NCBI GenBank assembly: GCA_020720405.1
Contig: DYOS01000021.1
Span: 1-37,634, forward strand
Length of the DNA: 37,634 bases
Direction of reading: 5' to 3'
Source: Caldithrix sp.
Lineage (GTDB): Bacteria > Calditrichota > Calditrichia > Calditrichales > Calditrichaceae
A program made the translations under genes and the position numbers. Each line of letters opens with the position of its first letter. Position 1 is the stretch's first letter. This document shows positions 7,938 through 16,800 of the stretch, in pieces. The notes beneath the pieces were generated by a model, which saw only the letters and a list, made by a program, of their open reading frames with translations, did no database searches and was not told the DNA's origin.

Positions 7938-8921
7938 ATGCGATTTATTTTTTTTTGCCTTCTGTTCTTTATCTCTACCCTATCCGCCCAGGAAGCAGCA
8001 GTTGAGACCTTGCTGCCGGAATTTCCAGTACAGTACCTTAATCTGAGCGGCGAAATCAACCAGTCCGAAAGTGAAATTTCCGGATTGTGCTGGAAGGGCG
8101 ATTCGCTGATTCTGGTTTTACAGTATCCGCATCGTTTCGGCCAGGCCCTGTTTTATCTGACCCGGTCGGATCTGGAATTGGCCATTAATGGTGATTTCGT
8201 GCTTGAACCACAACCGTTGTGGCTGACCAGCGGCCATAAATTATCGGCTTTACCCGGTTATCAGGGACTCGAAGCTATGGCCATAAAAGGCAACCGGGTA
8301 TTTATGCTGGTTGAAGCCGAGCAAAACCGGGTCATGTCCGGCTACCTGCTGAGCGGGAAGATAAAGGGTGACAGTATGGAGATTGATACGGATCATTATG
8401 CTGAAATTCCGCCCCAGACCAGCCTGCGGAATTATGCCGAAGAAGCTCTGTTGCTCGATGGCGAGCGGGTTATCACGTTTTATGAAGCCAATGGAAAAAA
8501 TATAAATCCGAACCCGGTTGCCCATGTTTTTAACACTAATCTTGAACCGGCTGGTACTTTGATTATGCCCAATATTGAATATCGTCTGACTGATGTGACT
8601 CAGCCCGATTCCGGCGGCTATTTTTATGGAATCAATTATTTATATCCCGGTGATGAGCGCAAACTAAAACTTGCTCCGGATGAAATCAGCCGGCGCTGGG
8701 GAAATGGTTTATCTCACCGTGGCAATAAGACGGTGGAGCGGATTATCCGCTTCCGCCTGCGGGAAGGGCGGATTGAACTGGCAGAAACTGCTCCGATTCT
8801 ACTGAAATTGAATGGCGAGTCGCGAAATTGGGAAGGGATTGCCCGCTGGAGTGATCAGGCTTTTCTGATGGTGACCGATACGCATCCTGCTACTATTCTG
8901 GGCCTGGTCAGGCTGCGCTAA
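7938..8921 (+). CDS. Secreted phytase/esterase-like propeller protein, function unknown
   Basis: A 327-residue protein with a clear signal peptide (MRFIFFCLLFFISTLSAQ). Repeated short blocks such as SGLCWKGDSLILVL, QGLEAMAIKGNRVFMLVEAE, YAEEALLLDGERVITFYEA and NWEGIARWSDQAFLMVTD look like blades of a beta-propeller and resemble the 'esterase-like activity of phytase' (phytase-like) family. No catalytic residues can be assigned. The reading frame opens earlier at 7887 inside the preceding gene; ATG 7938 is chosen because the signal peptide begins there. It lies 4 bp after the small upstream gene, so coupled translation is likely. Confidence 0.65.
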   Translation: MRFIFFCLLFFISTLSAQEAAVETLLPEFPVQYLNLSGEINQSESEISGLCWKGDSLILVLQYPHRFGQALFYLTRSDLELAINGDFVLEPQPLWLTSGHKLSALPGYQGLEAMAIKGNRVFMLVEAEQNRVMSGYLLSGKIKGDSMEIDTDHYAEIPPQTSLRNYAEEALLLDGERVITFYEANGKNINPNPVAHVFNTNLEPAGTLIMPNIEYRLTDVTQPDSGGYFYGINYLYPGDERKLKLAPDEISRRWGNGLSHRGNKTVERIIRFRLREGRIELAETAPILLKLNGESRNWEGIARWSDQAFLMVTDTHPATILGLVRLR

Positions 8922-8924
8922 GCA

Positions 8925-9611
8925 TTATTCATCTTCAAAAATTACCATCTTCGAATTACCGGCATAGTTTTCAAAACGGATGGACATGGCATTGCGGTAT
9001 TTTACAAGGATTGATTCCATCTTTTTGGCCGAAGCATTAATTTTATCCAGATAGTTGCGTTGTTTCTCATTTAGAATAATCCCGGCTTCACGGAAGGATT
9101 CGGTGAGCAGAAAGATATTTCCATTCAGAACAGCCAAAGGCTGATTCAACTCGTGATTGGTGGTAACCACCATGGCCAAAACCGAATTTTTTCGTTCCAG
9201 ATCGAGCAGCCGGCGTTGGCTGCGGCGCAGTGTGATATGTGTTTTAACCCGGGCAATCAATTCGCTGCCATTGAAGGGCTTGGTCAGGTAGTCAACCGCA
9301 CCGATGGCAAATCCGTGGGTGATACTTTGGGCTTCCGCCTTGGCGGTAAGAAAAATTACAGGTATATCAATGGTCCGCTGATCATGCTTTAACTGGGCAC
9401 AAACCTCAAAACCATCCATCACCGGCATCATGATATCCAGCAGAATCAGGTCGGGTTGATGTTCGCGGGCTAAGTCCAGACCTTTTCGCCCATCACTGGC
9501 GGTCAGTAGTTTAAAATCTTCCTTCTGCAGAATCAGTTGCAGCATTTGTATGTTGACTGGTGTGTCATCGACAATCAGGATGACGGCCTGGGTGTTTAAA
9601 TCCGTTTGCAT
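8925..9611 (-). CDS. Response regulator receiver fused to a histidine-kinase DHp domain, no ATPase domain
   Basis: A 228-residue cytoplasmic signalling protein. Residues 10-125 form a receiver domain with acidic pocket D15/D16, phospho-acceptor D59 (LILLDIMMP), T89 and K111 (YLTKPF). A coiled linker (about 126-145) leads to a HisKA-like segment with H153 in NHELNQPLAVLNGN and a second helix ending near 208. The protein then stops: there is no N, G1 or G2 box. It may be a phosphotransfer protein fed by another kinase, or a kinase relic. The stop codon is normal and no ATPase domain continues downstream; the convergent neighbour ends 3 bp away. An AAGGA ribosome site lies 8 bases before ATG 9611. 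Confidence 0.85.
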   Translation of the reverse strand: MQTDLNTQAVILIVDDTPVNIQMLQLILQKEDFKLLTASDGRKGLDLAREHQPDLILLDIMMPVMDGFEVCAQLKHDQRTIDIPVIFLTAKAEAQSITHGFAIGAVDYLTKPFNGSELIARVKTHITLRRSQRRLLDLERKNSVLAMVVTTNHELNQPLAVLNGNIFLLTESFREAGIILNEKQRNYLDKINASAKKMESILVKYRNAMSIRFENYAGNSKMVIFEDE

Positions 9612-9824
9612 TCCACATTCCTTGATTAAATAAGTGTCAGAGAATTGCCAGGTTCTATCTGCCCGCTAATTATAATCAAACTCTTTCGGCAGTGAAACCA
9701 TTTTTATTAAGTCTAAAAAACAGGCCAGTGCGTACCGTCATAATGAATTTGTCGATCTGCATCGGAGAGCATAGATTACTGCATTTAAGATTAAAAGGAT
9801 AAATAACTAAGCAGGATAGTTTTT

Positions 9825-10805
9825 ATGTTCCGATATGTAGTTATTATTTTTTTTCTGAGTGGCCGGCTACTCCCGGCGCAAACCTGCGACGGTCAACCGC
9901 TTACCCATACCTTTTCAATTGTTGCAATCGATACAGCGTCAAGGGAAATGGGTGTAGCCGTGCAGTCGCACTGGTTTTCAGTTGGGTCGCTTGTTTCCTG
10001 GGCCAGGTCGGGCGCCGGTGTTGTTGCCACTCAGTCATTGGTAAATCCGGCCTTCGGGCCGCAAGGTCTTAATTTGATGGCCCAGGGTAGGTCTGCAGCA
10101 GAGGCTCTGGCCGAACTCCTTTCTGTAGATCCGGGTCAGGTTTTCCGGCAGGTTGCCTTTATTGATTCCAGGGGTGGTGTAGCGGTGCATACCGGATCAA
10201 AATGTATCGCGGAGGCTGGTCATTACCAGGGTAAAACTTTTTCTGTTCAGGCTAACATGATGATGAATGATCAGGTTGTGCCGGCCATGGCCCGGGCCTT
10301 TGAAAACAGCCAGGGTGCTCTTGCCGAAAGGATGCTTACCGCTTTGCTGGCAGCTCAACAGGCTGGAGGTGATATTCGGGGCCAACAATCAGCGGCAATT
10401 CTTGTTGTCCGGCAAAATTCATCTGGATTGGAATGGCAGGACCGGGTAATCGACTTACGGGTGGAAGATCATCCCCGGGCGGTTGAGGAAATATCACGGT
10501 TGCTATCTGTTTTCCGGGCCTATGAGCATATGAATAATGGCGATTTGGCCATGGAAAAGAATAATGTTGACCAAGCTCTGCTCGAATATGGCACGGCCCG
10601 GGAGATGTATCCGGACAATATTGAAATCCAATTCTGGCAGGCTGTATCACTGGCCAACAGTGACCGACTGGCTGAGGCACTCCCACTCTTCCTGGATATC
10701 TTCCGGGCAAATGAAAATTACCGCCACCTGACGAGCAGGATCGCCCAGAATAAATTGCTGGATGTACCGGAAAGCAGCCTTCAGGTAATTCTGAATTTGC
10801 AGTAA
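9825..10805 (+). CDS. Secreted DUF1028 (Ntn-hydrolase-like) protein with TPR-like tail
   Basis: A 326-residue protein with a signal peptide (VVIIFFLSGRLLPAQ). The DUF1028 signature is strong: HTFSIVAIDTASREMGVAV, QSHWFSVGSLVSWARSGAG, VVATQSLVNPAFGPQGL, VQANMMMNDQVVPAMA and GGDIRGQQSAAILVV. DUF1028 proteins share the Ntn-hydrolase fold; their substrate is not established. Residues from about 220 (DHPRAVEEISRLLSVFRAYE) form a helical TPR-like domain, common in this family. A ribosome site (AGCAGGA) precedes ATG 9825. It seems to be a single gene or the first of a pair with the downstream phosphoesterase (129-bp gap). Confidence 0.85.
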   Translation: MFRYVVIIFFLSGRLLPAQTCDGQPLTHTFSIVAIDTASREMGVAVQSHWFSVGSLVSWARSGAGVVATQSLVNPAFGPQGLNLMAQGRSAAEALAELLSVDPGQVFRQVAFIDSRGGVAVHTGSKCIAEAGHYQGKTFSVQANMMMNDQVVPAMARAFENSQGALAERMLTALLAAQQAGGDIRGQQSAAILVVRQNSSGLEWQDRVIDLRVEDHPRAVEEISRLLSVFRAYEHMNNGDLAMEKNNVDQALLEYGTAREMYPDNIEIQFWQAVSLANSDRLAEALPLFLDIFRANENYRHLTSRIAQNKLLDVPESSLQVILNLQ

Positions 10806-10934
10806 CACCCGGTCAATAAACCGGTATTGCTTCTTTGCTTTTACACAGCCGGTCTAATCAAATGTGAACACTCCTGGATTAGGTTTGCACGTTTGTCTTT
10901 GTTTGGCTGTCTGTCAATTTCTCATGGAGGTAAA

Positions 10935-13379
10935 ATGAAAAGTTTATCAGTTCTGGCAATATTTTCTGCACTACTTCTTGCATCTTCCTGCCACCAGGTA
11001 GCAGAAATCCCAAAACCTGGTCAATACCAGAACTTTACCCTTCTGCCCAATGGCTGGAAACTGACACCGGTGGGTAAACAGGTCGGTATTGGTGAACTGC
11101 CACTGAATATGTTGGTGCTAAATGATTATTTACTGGTCACATCCAATAGTGGAGTCGGTGAGCACTCGCTTTCTCTGGTCAATTTCCGAACCGAAAAAGA
11201 AGTACAGCGGATTCATCTTGCCAAAACCTGGCGCGGGCTGGCCTGGGACAAAACCGGGCAAAAACTTTTTGTTTCCGGCGGCAATGATAATTTTGTTTAC
11301 GGTTACCATCTGCAGGCTGATACCCTTCACTTCGATTCAAAAATCGAATTACCGCCATCTGGTGAATTTGAACACTCAGTAAGCGGTTTGGCCTGGTGGC
11401 CGGAGGGAAAACGCCTCCTGGTTGTCACTAAAACAAGTAAAAAGTTTTTTGCTATTGATCCGGTAACTGCCAGCACCATCCATATGCATGATCTTAAAGG
11501 CAAGGCTTTCGATATCATCGTTCTGCCAAAGCAAAATCTGGCAGCGCTATCAGACTGGGAAAATGGTACAATTGAGCTGGTCGATCTTCTTGACTGGAAG
11601 CCGGCTGGTTCGGTCCGGGTTGGCCAACACCCCTGTGAGATGATTGTCAGCAATGATGAAAAATTTCTTTATGTAGCTAATGCAAATCAGAACACAGTGT
11701 CGGTTGTTAACCTGGAGATGCGCCAGGTAATTGAAACCCTGAACAGCGCACTGCGGCCAGATCTTCCACCCGGCAGCACACCAAACAGCCTGGCCTTCGG
11801 AATTGATGAAAAAAACCTTTATATCGCCAATGCCGACAATAACAGTCTCTCCGTTTTTAATATTGAAACACCGGGTAAATCGCACAGTCTTGGATTTATC
11901 CCGACCGGCTGGTACCCGACTGCAGTCCGTTTTGTGAAAAAATCGGGCATTCTGCTGGTGGCCAATGGTAAAGGTCTTGGTTCGCGTCCAAATCCTGCCG
12001 GACCGCGGCCGGGAGAAATTCCGGCCCGGCCAAAAGAACTGGAAGAATATATCGGGCGCTTGTTTAAGGGTGCGATTTCAGTGATTCAGCCATCCGACCT
12101 TGCTGATCCAAGCCGGCTATCGGTTATGGCTATGGCCAATAACCCACTTACAAAAAAAAATGATAAAGAATCAGCTGCCAGTGTGATTCCGGCCTTCCAT
12201 GACGGGACATTAAGCACACAAATCAGGCATGTTTTTTATATCATCAAGGAAAACCGTACCTACGACCAGGTTTTCGGCGATTTGAAACAGGGTCTGGGTG
12301 ACCCGGATTTGTGTCTTTTCCCGGATTCGGTGACGCCGAATATGCACCGTCTGGCACAGGATTATGTGCTGTTTGATAATTTTTACGTGGATGCCGAAGT
12401 CAGCGCCGACGGTCATAACTGGTCTACAGCCGCCTATGCCACTGATTACACGGAGAAAACCTGGCCGACTTTGTATGGCGGACGCGGCGGTCAATATGAG
12501 TATGAAGGCGGCGTAGCCATCGCCCGGCCTGAGAATGGTTATATCTGGGATAGTATTCTGAAAAAAGGATTGAGCTACCGCAGTTATGGCGAATTTGTCC
12601 AGCCGGAAGAATCCAGACCGGGGAAGTTTAAAGCCAATGACGAATATCTTGAATCTAATATCTGTACAACTTTTCCCGGTTATAACCTGAGTGTACCCGA
12701 TACGCTCCGTTTCCAGCGTTGGCGGACTGATTTCGACAGCCTTGTTTCGATTGGAAATGTACCAGCGCTGAGCATCATCCGCCTGCCTAATGACCATACC
12801 GCAGGGACACGTAAGGGGTTTCCGACGGTTACGTCCATGGTTGCTGAAAACGATTATGCCCTGGGTTTGCTGGTTGAACACCTGTCTCATTCACCGGTCT
12901 GGCCGAATTCGGTTATGTTTGTTTTAGAAGATGATGCCCAGAATGGTTCTGACCATATTGATGCTCACCGTTCGCCACTGCTGGTTATTGGTCCCCATGT
13001 ACGACGCGGAGTGGTTGACCACCGTATGTATTCAACCAGTTCGGTATTGAAGACCATTGCCCTGATTCATGGTCTGCCGCCGCTTTCGCAATACGATCTG
13101 GCAGCCAATTCTTTAATTCCGGCCTTTCAGGATAAACCCGACCCTAAAACGTATCAGGCCATTCCTCTGCAGATTGCCTTTCGGATGAATCACCCGGAGA
13201 TGTATGGTGCAGCCCGTTGTGAAGAATTCAACCTAAGTGTGGAAGATGCCATCCCCGATGTGGAATTTAATGAGGTCATCTGGAAGGCGGTGCGCGGTGC
13301 AGAATCTGCCATGCCGGCCCCGGTGCGCAGCGCCTGGATTCGCTACAGTACCAATGACGAAGACGTTCTTACAGATTGA
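10935..13379 (+). CDS. Lipoprotein with YncE-type propeller and phosphoesterase domain
   Basis: An 814-residue exported protein. The N-terminus MKSLSVLAIFSALLLASSC is a lipoprotein signal (lipobox ASSC). Residues about 40-360 form a seven-bladed YVTN/YncE-like propeller (YLLVTSNSG, KLFVSGGND, FLYVANANQNTVSVVNLE, NLYIANADNNSLSVFNIE). From about 430 on there is a phosphoesterase/phospholipase C-like alkaline phosphatase fold: VFYIIKENRTYDQVFGDL, FDNFYVDAEVSADGHNW, FVLEDDAQNGSDHIDAHRSP and STSSVLKTIALIHGLPPLS. These acidic and histidine residues match the family's metal site. This propeller-phosphoesterase architecture is recurrent in bacteria; the substrate is unknown. The frame is open from 10827, but GGAGG sits 5 bases before ATG 10935. 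Confidence 0.85.
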   Translation: MKSLSVLAIFSALLLASSCHQVAEIPKPGQYQNFTLLPNGWKLTPVGKQVGIGELPLNMLVLNDYLLVTSNSGVGEHSLSLVNFRTEKEVQRIHLAKTWRGLAWDKTGQKLFVSGGNDNFVYGYHLQADTLHFDSKIELPPSGEFEHSVSGLAWWPEGKRLLVVTKTSKKFFAIDPVTASTIHMHDLKGKAFDIIVLPKQNLAALSDWENGTIELVDLLDWKPAGSVRVGQHPCEMIVSNDEKFLYVANANQNTVSVVNLEMRQVIETLNSALRPDLPPGSTPNSLAFGIDEKNLYIANADNNSLSVFNIETPGKSHSLGFIPTGWYPTAVRFVKKSGILLVANGKGLGSRPNPAGPRPGEIPARPKELEEYIGRLFKGAISVIQPSDLADPSRLSVMAMANNPLTKKNDKESAASVIPAFHDGTLSTQIRHVFYIIKENRTYDQVFGDLKQGLGDPDLCLFPDSVTPNMHRLAQDYVLFDNFYVDAEVSADGHNWSTAAYATDYTEKTWPTLYGGRGGQYEYEGGVAIARPENGYIWDSILKKGLSYRSYGEFVQPEESRPGKFKANDEYLESNICTTFPGYNLSVPDTLRFQRWRTDFDSLVSIGNVPALSIIRLPNDHTAGTRKGFPTVTSMVAENDYALGLLVEHLSHSPVWPNSVMFVLEDDAQNGSDHIDAHRSPLLVIGPHVRRGVVDHRMYSTSSVLKTIALIHGLPPLSQYDLAANSLIPAFQDKPDPKTYQAIPLQIAFRMNHPEMYGAARCEEFNLSVEDAIPDVEFNEVIWKAVRGAESAMPAPVRSAWIRYSTNDEDVLTD

Positions 13380-13443
13380 TCACGGTTTAAACAGATGAGC
13401 GTATTATAGTTCACGGATTTAACTCAGCCGGATTTTTTTCTGT

Positions 13444-14412
13444 TTATTCAATCCTGAACCGCCAGCTCATACCGGCCAGAAGTTCGAGATAATTCTGCTG
13501 CTCCGGCCAGCCGGTGACTTTTTGCCGGCTCAGCCCGGTCTGCCCGTAAACCTCCCAATCCGGACCGATATCATAACTAAGCCGCAGATAGATCTGGTTT
13601 TCGGTTTCGAGCGGTTCCGGCGACAAAAAGAACGGAACAGGTTCCCCTCCGGCAAAGAATTTCCGACCCTGAAGATAAGCCAGCATAGTTGTTTTGCGGT
13701 TCAGCGGCCAGGTCAGAAGCAGGTAACCTTCCAGGCTGAACTGATGGCTGGCGAACGTGCTGCTGTAAAACCACCGGCCATGCAAATTAGATTGAAGTAT
13801 AAACTCATGCTGCCATTGCCAGTGGCCTTCGACCTGCATCAGATATCCCGAATTTTTACCTGAATCCGGCAGGTTTATCTCAAATTGCCCCGGTCCGGCC
13901 AGAAAGCTCCCTCCGGTCTGACCTCGCTGCCAGGAGAAAAAATAGCCGCCTTCCAATTGCTGATAACCGCGGAATGGCCGGCTTTGCGCATTTTGCAGAT
14001 ACAAGCGGACAAAATAGCGCGGCGCTCCGTTCCAGTTAAAAAAATGCGACATCAGCCAGTACTCATAGCGCAGATGAAGGTCTGTGGTTGTGTAAAACTG
14101 GCGGTGGCCCTCAATTACAGTTTGATGGCGGTAACCGGCAGTGGATTGTATCTGCAGGCGCAGTTTATAGCGATGCTGCGTCCAGGGTTTATTAAAACCG
14201 AGATATTGCGGATTAAGTTCTGTACTCAGGTTAAACTGCTGACCGGCGAAGGGTGTCTGATAAGTAAACCGGCCCAGACCCTGCCAAAGGTAACCGGGTT
14301 CGGAAGTGATAAATATTCCGCCGCCGGTGCGCAGCAGAAGCCGGGCTTCCTGACCATAGGCCACCGGGATTGAAAAAATTAACAAACAGAAGATGAGCAG
14401 GTTGAACATCAT
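13444..14412 (-). CDS. Outer-membrane beta-barrel protein, uncharacterised
   Basis: A 322-residue protein with a signal peptide (MMFNLLIFCLLIFSIPVAYG, likely cut before QEARL). The mature part is a regular series of amphipathic, aromatic strands (FTYQTPFAGQQFNLSTELNP, DLHLRYEYWLMSHF, WQWQHEFILQSNLHGRWF, YLRLSYDIGPDWEVYGQTG) ending in MSWRFRIE, which predicts a barrel of about 14-16 strands. No family is recognised. It is convergent with the phosphoesterase gene (64 bp apart, no clear terminator) and divergent from trpE. Confidence 0.7.
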   Translation of the reverse strand: MMFNLLIFCLLIFSIPVAYGQEARLLLRTGGGIFITSEPGYLWQGLGRFTYQTPFAGQQFNLSTELNPQYLGFNKPWTQHRYKLRLQIQSTAGYRHQTVIEGHRQFYTTTDLHLRYEYWLMSHFFNWNGAPRYFVRLYLQNAQSRPFRGYQQLEGGYFFSWQRGQTGGSFLAGPGQFEINLPDSGKNSGYLMQVEGHWQWQHEFILQSNLHGRWFYSSTFASHQFSLEGYLLLTWPLNRKTTMLAYLQGRKFFAGGEPVPFFLSPEPLETENQIYLRLSYDIGPDWEVYGQTGLSRQKVTGWPEQQNYLELLAGMSWRFRIE

Positions 14413-14771
14413 GAGCAGCAGTCCGCTATTGGCCAGTTTTTCGAAAATTAACTGCCCGGTGAGGCGGATGCAAAACGGATGATCCGTATTTCAGTGCGCC
14501 CGGAAGTTGCCATCCTGGTTTTGTAAACCGAATCGGGCCAACCTGCTGTTTGCGCAGAGACACACATTTCAGCGCAAAAATCTGGAATTCATAAAAGTTA
14601 GAATTTTCAATTGGTCAACCTTGTTTCTGTGTATAGAAACACATAAACTTGCCGGACTCAAAAAGTACCGCTCTTCAAACGATAAGAGGTCGGTCCTGAG
14701 CGGACAGCCCGGTTTATCCCGAACCGGAACCGTAACTGCCGGATTCACCGTATTAAAATTTAATCGGATTT
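14413..14771 (+). promoter_or_regulatory. trp operon upstream/leader region
   Basis: These 359 bases separate the barrel gene from trpE and must carry the trp promoter. A 6-bp-arm inverted repeat GTTTCT/AGAAAC (14623-14640) overlaps the sequence TATAGA, which could be a -10 box with TTGGTC (14611) as a poor -35 at 15 bp. Downstream are two small hairpins: CTCTT/AAGAG (about 14672-14689) and CCGGTT/AACCGG (14709-14727). There is no short peptide with tandem Trp codons, no T-box signature and no T-tract after either hairpin. Classical ribosome-mediated attenuation is therefore not supported. A 107-codon open frame that overlaps trpE has no gene-like features. Confidence 0.35.
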
Positions 14772-16253
14772 ATGGAATACACAGAATTTCTGGAATTAGC
14801 CAAAACCTGCGACATCGTTCCGGTTTATGAATCCATCGCTGCTGATCTGCTGACCCCGGTTCTGGCTTACGCCCGTTTGCGACGGCCGGGACAATTCAGC
14901 TTCCTCCTCGAATCGGTTGAAGGTATTGGCCGTTTTGCCCGCTACTCCTTTTTAGGTCTGCAGCCGGATAAAATTATTCAGGCCACCGGAAAGACCCTGC
15001 ACATTTCCGAACATGGATCAAAACGTGAGGCAACAGGGAGTTTGTTCGAATACCTGCGCCGTGAAATGGCCGGTTTTCAAACGCCCCGGCTGGAAAATCT
15101 GCCGGCCTTTACCGGCGGTATTGTCGGTTATCTGGGCTACGAAACAGTTGCTCTGATCGAGGATGTTTTGTCTTTCAAAAATGAACACGAACTACAAACA
15201 CCTGATGCTATCTTTGGTCTTTTTCATACCATTCTGGCCTTCGATCATTACAACCACCAACTGATTCTGATTCACAACCTGCGGATCGACCGGCAGACTG
15301 ATCTGCGCGAGCAGTATGATCAGGCCCGTTTAAAACTGACCCGCCTGCGTCGGGAACTGGCCGGAGCGACCCATTTTGAACGGCGTTTTTCTGCGGAAAC
15401 TGAAGCGCCGGTTGATGATCGGGCTGAGGCTTTTTACAAAAAAGTACGGTCAGCCAAACAAAATATTCTCGATGGTGATATTTTTCAGATAGTGCTTTCC
15501 AGACGATTCAGCGCCGGGTACAGCGGTGATCTGCTCAACGTTTACCGCGCCCTGCGCATGATCAATCCCTCACCCTACATGTATTTCATGGAATTTGATT
15601 CCGGTTTCACCGTGATCGGTACGTCACCCGAAGACCTGCTTCGGGTGCGCGGCCGGACCGCAACCATTCTGCCCATCGCCGGCACCCGCAAACGGGGGCA
15701 ATCCGCGCAGCGGGATAAAGAGCTGGAGCTTGATCTGCTGAACGATCCCAAGGAAATTGCCGAACATATCATGCTGGTTGATCTGGCCCGTAACGATCTG
15801 GGCCGGGTCAGTAAAACCGGAACGGTGCAGGTGGTGGCCAATATGGAAGTGCATCGTTATTCACATGTTATGCATCTGGTTTCGCGGGTAGAAGGTGAAC
15901 TGGCCGCGGATAAAGACTGCATTGATGCGCTGATGGCGGCATTTCCGGCCGGGACTTTGACCGGCGCTCCGAAAATAAGAGCCATGGAACTGATTGAAGA
16001 ATCCGAGACGGTGCGCCGCAACGTTTATGGCGGGGCAGTTGGCTACATCGATTTTAGCGGAAACCTGGATATGTGCATTGCCATCCGCACCCTGTTTGCC
16101 AAAGATGGCAAAATTCACTGGCAGGCCGGGGCCGGTATTGTGGCCGACAGTCAGCCTGAAGCGGAGTACAAAGAAATCAATAACAAGGCGGCGGTTCTGC
16201 AGCAGGCGCTGGAATACGCCGGGGTGATCAATGAAGATTTTAGTGATCGATAA
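14772..16253 (+). CDS. trpE: Anthranilate synthase component I
   Basis: A 493-residue TrpE, first gene of the operon; with TrpG it converts chorismate and glutamine to anthranilate. The N-terminus carries the tryptophan feedback site motif LLESVEG. The chorismate-binding domain is complete: GTSPEDLLRVRG, LPIAGTRKRG, HIMLVDLARNDLGRV, FPAGTLTGAPKIRAMELIEE, YGGAVGYIDFSGNLDMCIAI and QAGAGIVADSQPEAEY. Length and motif order are normal. The ribosome site is weak (CGGA five bases before ATG). The 3' end overlaps trpG by 23 bp, which suggests coupled translation and 1:1 subunit output. Retention of the LLES motif implies feedback inhibition by tryptophan. Confidence 0.97.
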   Translation: MEYTEFLELAKTCDIVPVYESIAADLLTPVLAYARLRRPGQFSFLLESVEGIGRFARYSFLGLQPDKIIQATGKTLHISEHGSKREATGSLFEYLRREMAGFQTPRLENLPAFTGGIVGYLGYETVALIEDVLSFKNEHELQTPDAIFGLFHTILAFDHYNHQLILIHNLRIDRQTDLREQYDQARLKLTRLRRELAGATHFERRFSAETEAPVDDRAEAFYKKVRSAKQNILDGDIFQIVLSRRFSAGYSGDLLNVYRALRMINPSPYMYFMEFDSGFTVIGTSPEDLLRVRGRTATILPIAGTRKRGQSAQRDKELELDLLNDPKEIAEHIMLVDLARNDLGRVSKTGTVQVVANMEVHRYSHVMHLVSRVEGELAADKDCIDALMAAFPAGTLTGAPKIRAMELIEESETVRRNVYGGAVGYIDFSGNLDMCIAIRTLFAKDGKIHWQAGAGIVADSQPEAEYKEINNKAAVLQQALEYAGVINEDFSDR

Positions 16254-16800
16254 TTACGACTCGTTTACCTATAACCTGGTCCAATTGGCCGGACAGTTTG
16301 CCGCTGAAATGCTGGTTTACCGCAATGACCGGGTGACCATTGAAGAAATCCGCCAAATGCAGCCGGATAAAATCATTATTTCTCCGGGACCGGGCCGGCC
16401 GGAGGACTCCCATATTTCACTGACCGTAGTGCGCGAGCTGGGCTCAAAAATTCCAGTGCTCGGCGTCTGCCTTGGTCATCAGGGCATCGGTATTACTTTT
16501 GGGGCGCAGGTTATCCATGCGCCGTACCTGATGCACGGCAAGGCCTCCGCCATCCATCACGATGGTAAAACCATCTTCCGCGGTGTGGAGCAGAATTTTG
16601 CCGGCGGGCGTTATCATTCACTGATTATCGATCCGGCTACGCTGCCCGAAGAGCTGGAAGTATCGGCTCAAACCGCCGATGGGCTGATTATGGCTGTCCG
16701 CCACCGTCATTTCCCGATCGAAGGTATCCAATTTCATCCCGAGTCCATTCTGACCGGGCAGGGCGAAAACATTATCAAAAACTGGGTGGAATTATCATGA
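16231..16800 (+). CDS. trpG: Anthranilate synthase component II (glutamine amidotransferase)
   Basis: A 189-residue class I glutamine amidotransferase that supplies ammonia to TrpE. The triad is visible: nucleophile Cys80 in VLGVCLGHQ, His169 and Glu171 in GIQFHPES. Other family marks are VIDNYDSFTYNLVQ, IISPGPGRPEDS and GGRYHSLIID. It is a free-standing subunit, not fused to TrpD or TrpE. Its start lies inside trpE (23-bp overlap) and its stop overlaps trpD by ATGA. A shared role with folate synthesis (PabA) is possible since no separate pabA is visible here. Confidence 0.96.
   Translation: MKILVIDNYDSFTYNLVQLAGQFAAEMLVYRNDRVTIEEIRQMQPDKIIISPGPGRPEDSHISLTVVRELGSKIPVLGVCLGHQGIGITFGAQVIHAPYLMHGKASAIHHDGKTIFRGVEQNFAGGRYHSLIIDPATLPEELEVSAQTADGLIMAVRHRHFPIEGIQFHPESILTGQGENIIKNWVELS

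Noticed and set aside
10827-10934. N-terminal extension of the phosphoesterase lipoprotein
   Set aside because: GGAGG and the lipobox place the start at 10935; the extra 36 residues do not resemble a signal peptide.
14623-14727. trp attenuator
   Set aside because: Hairpins exist but neither is followed by a T run and no leader peptide with repeated Trp codons is present.
14507-14830. 107-codon open frame in the trp leader overlapping trpE
   Set aside because: No ribosome site, no family likeness, out of frame with trpE and overlapping its start by 59 bases; the composition looks like chance reading of non-coding sequence.
15575-15854. Minus-strand frames inside trpE and other trp genes
   Set aside because: They are antisense to highly conserved coding sequence and have no ribosome site or family likeness.
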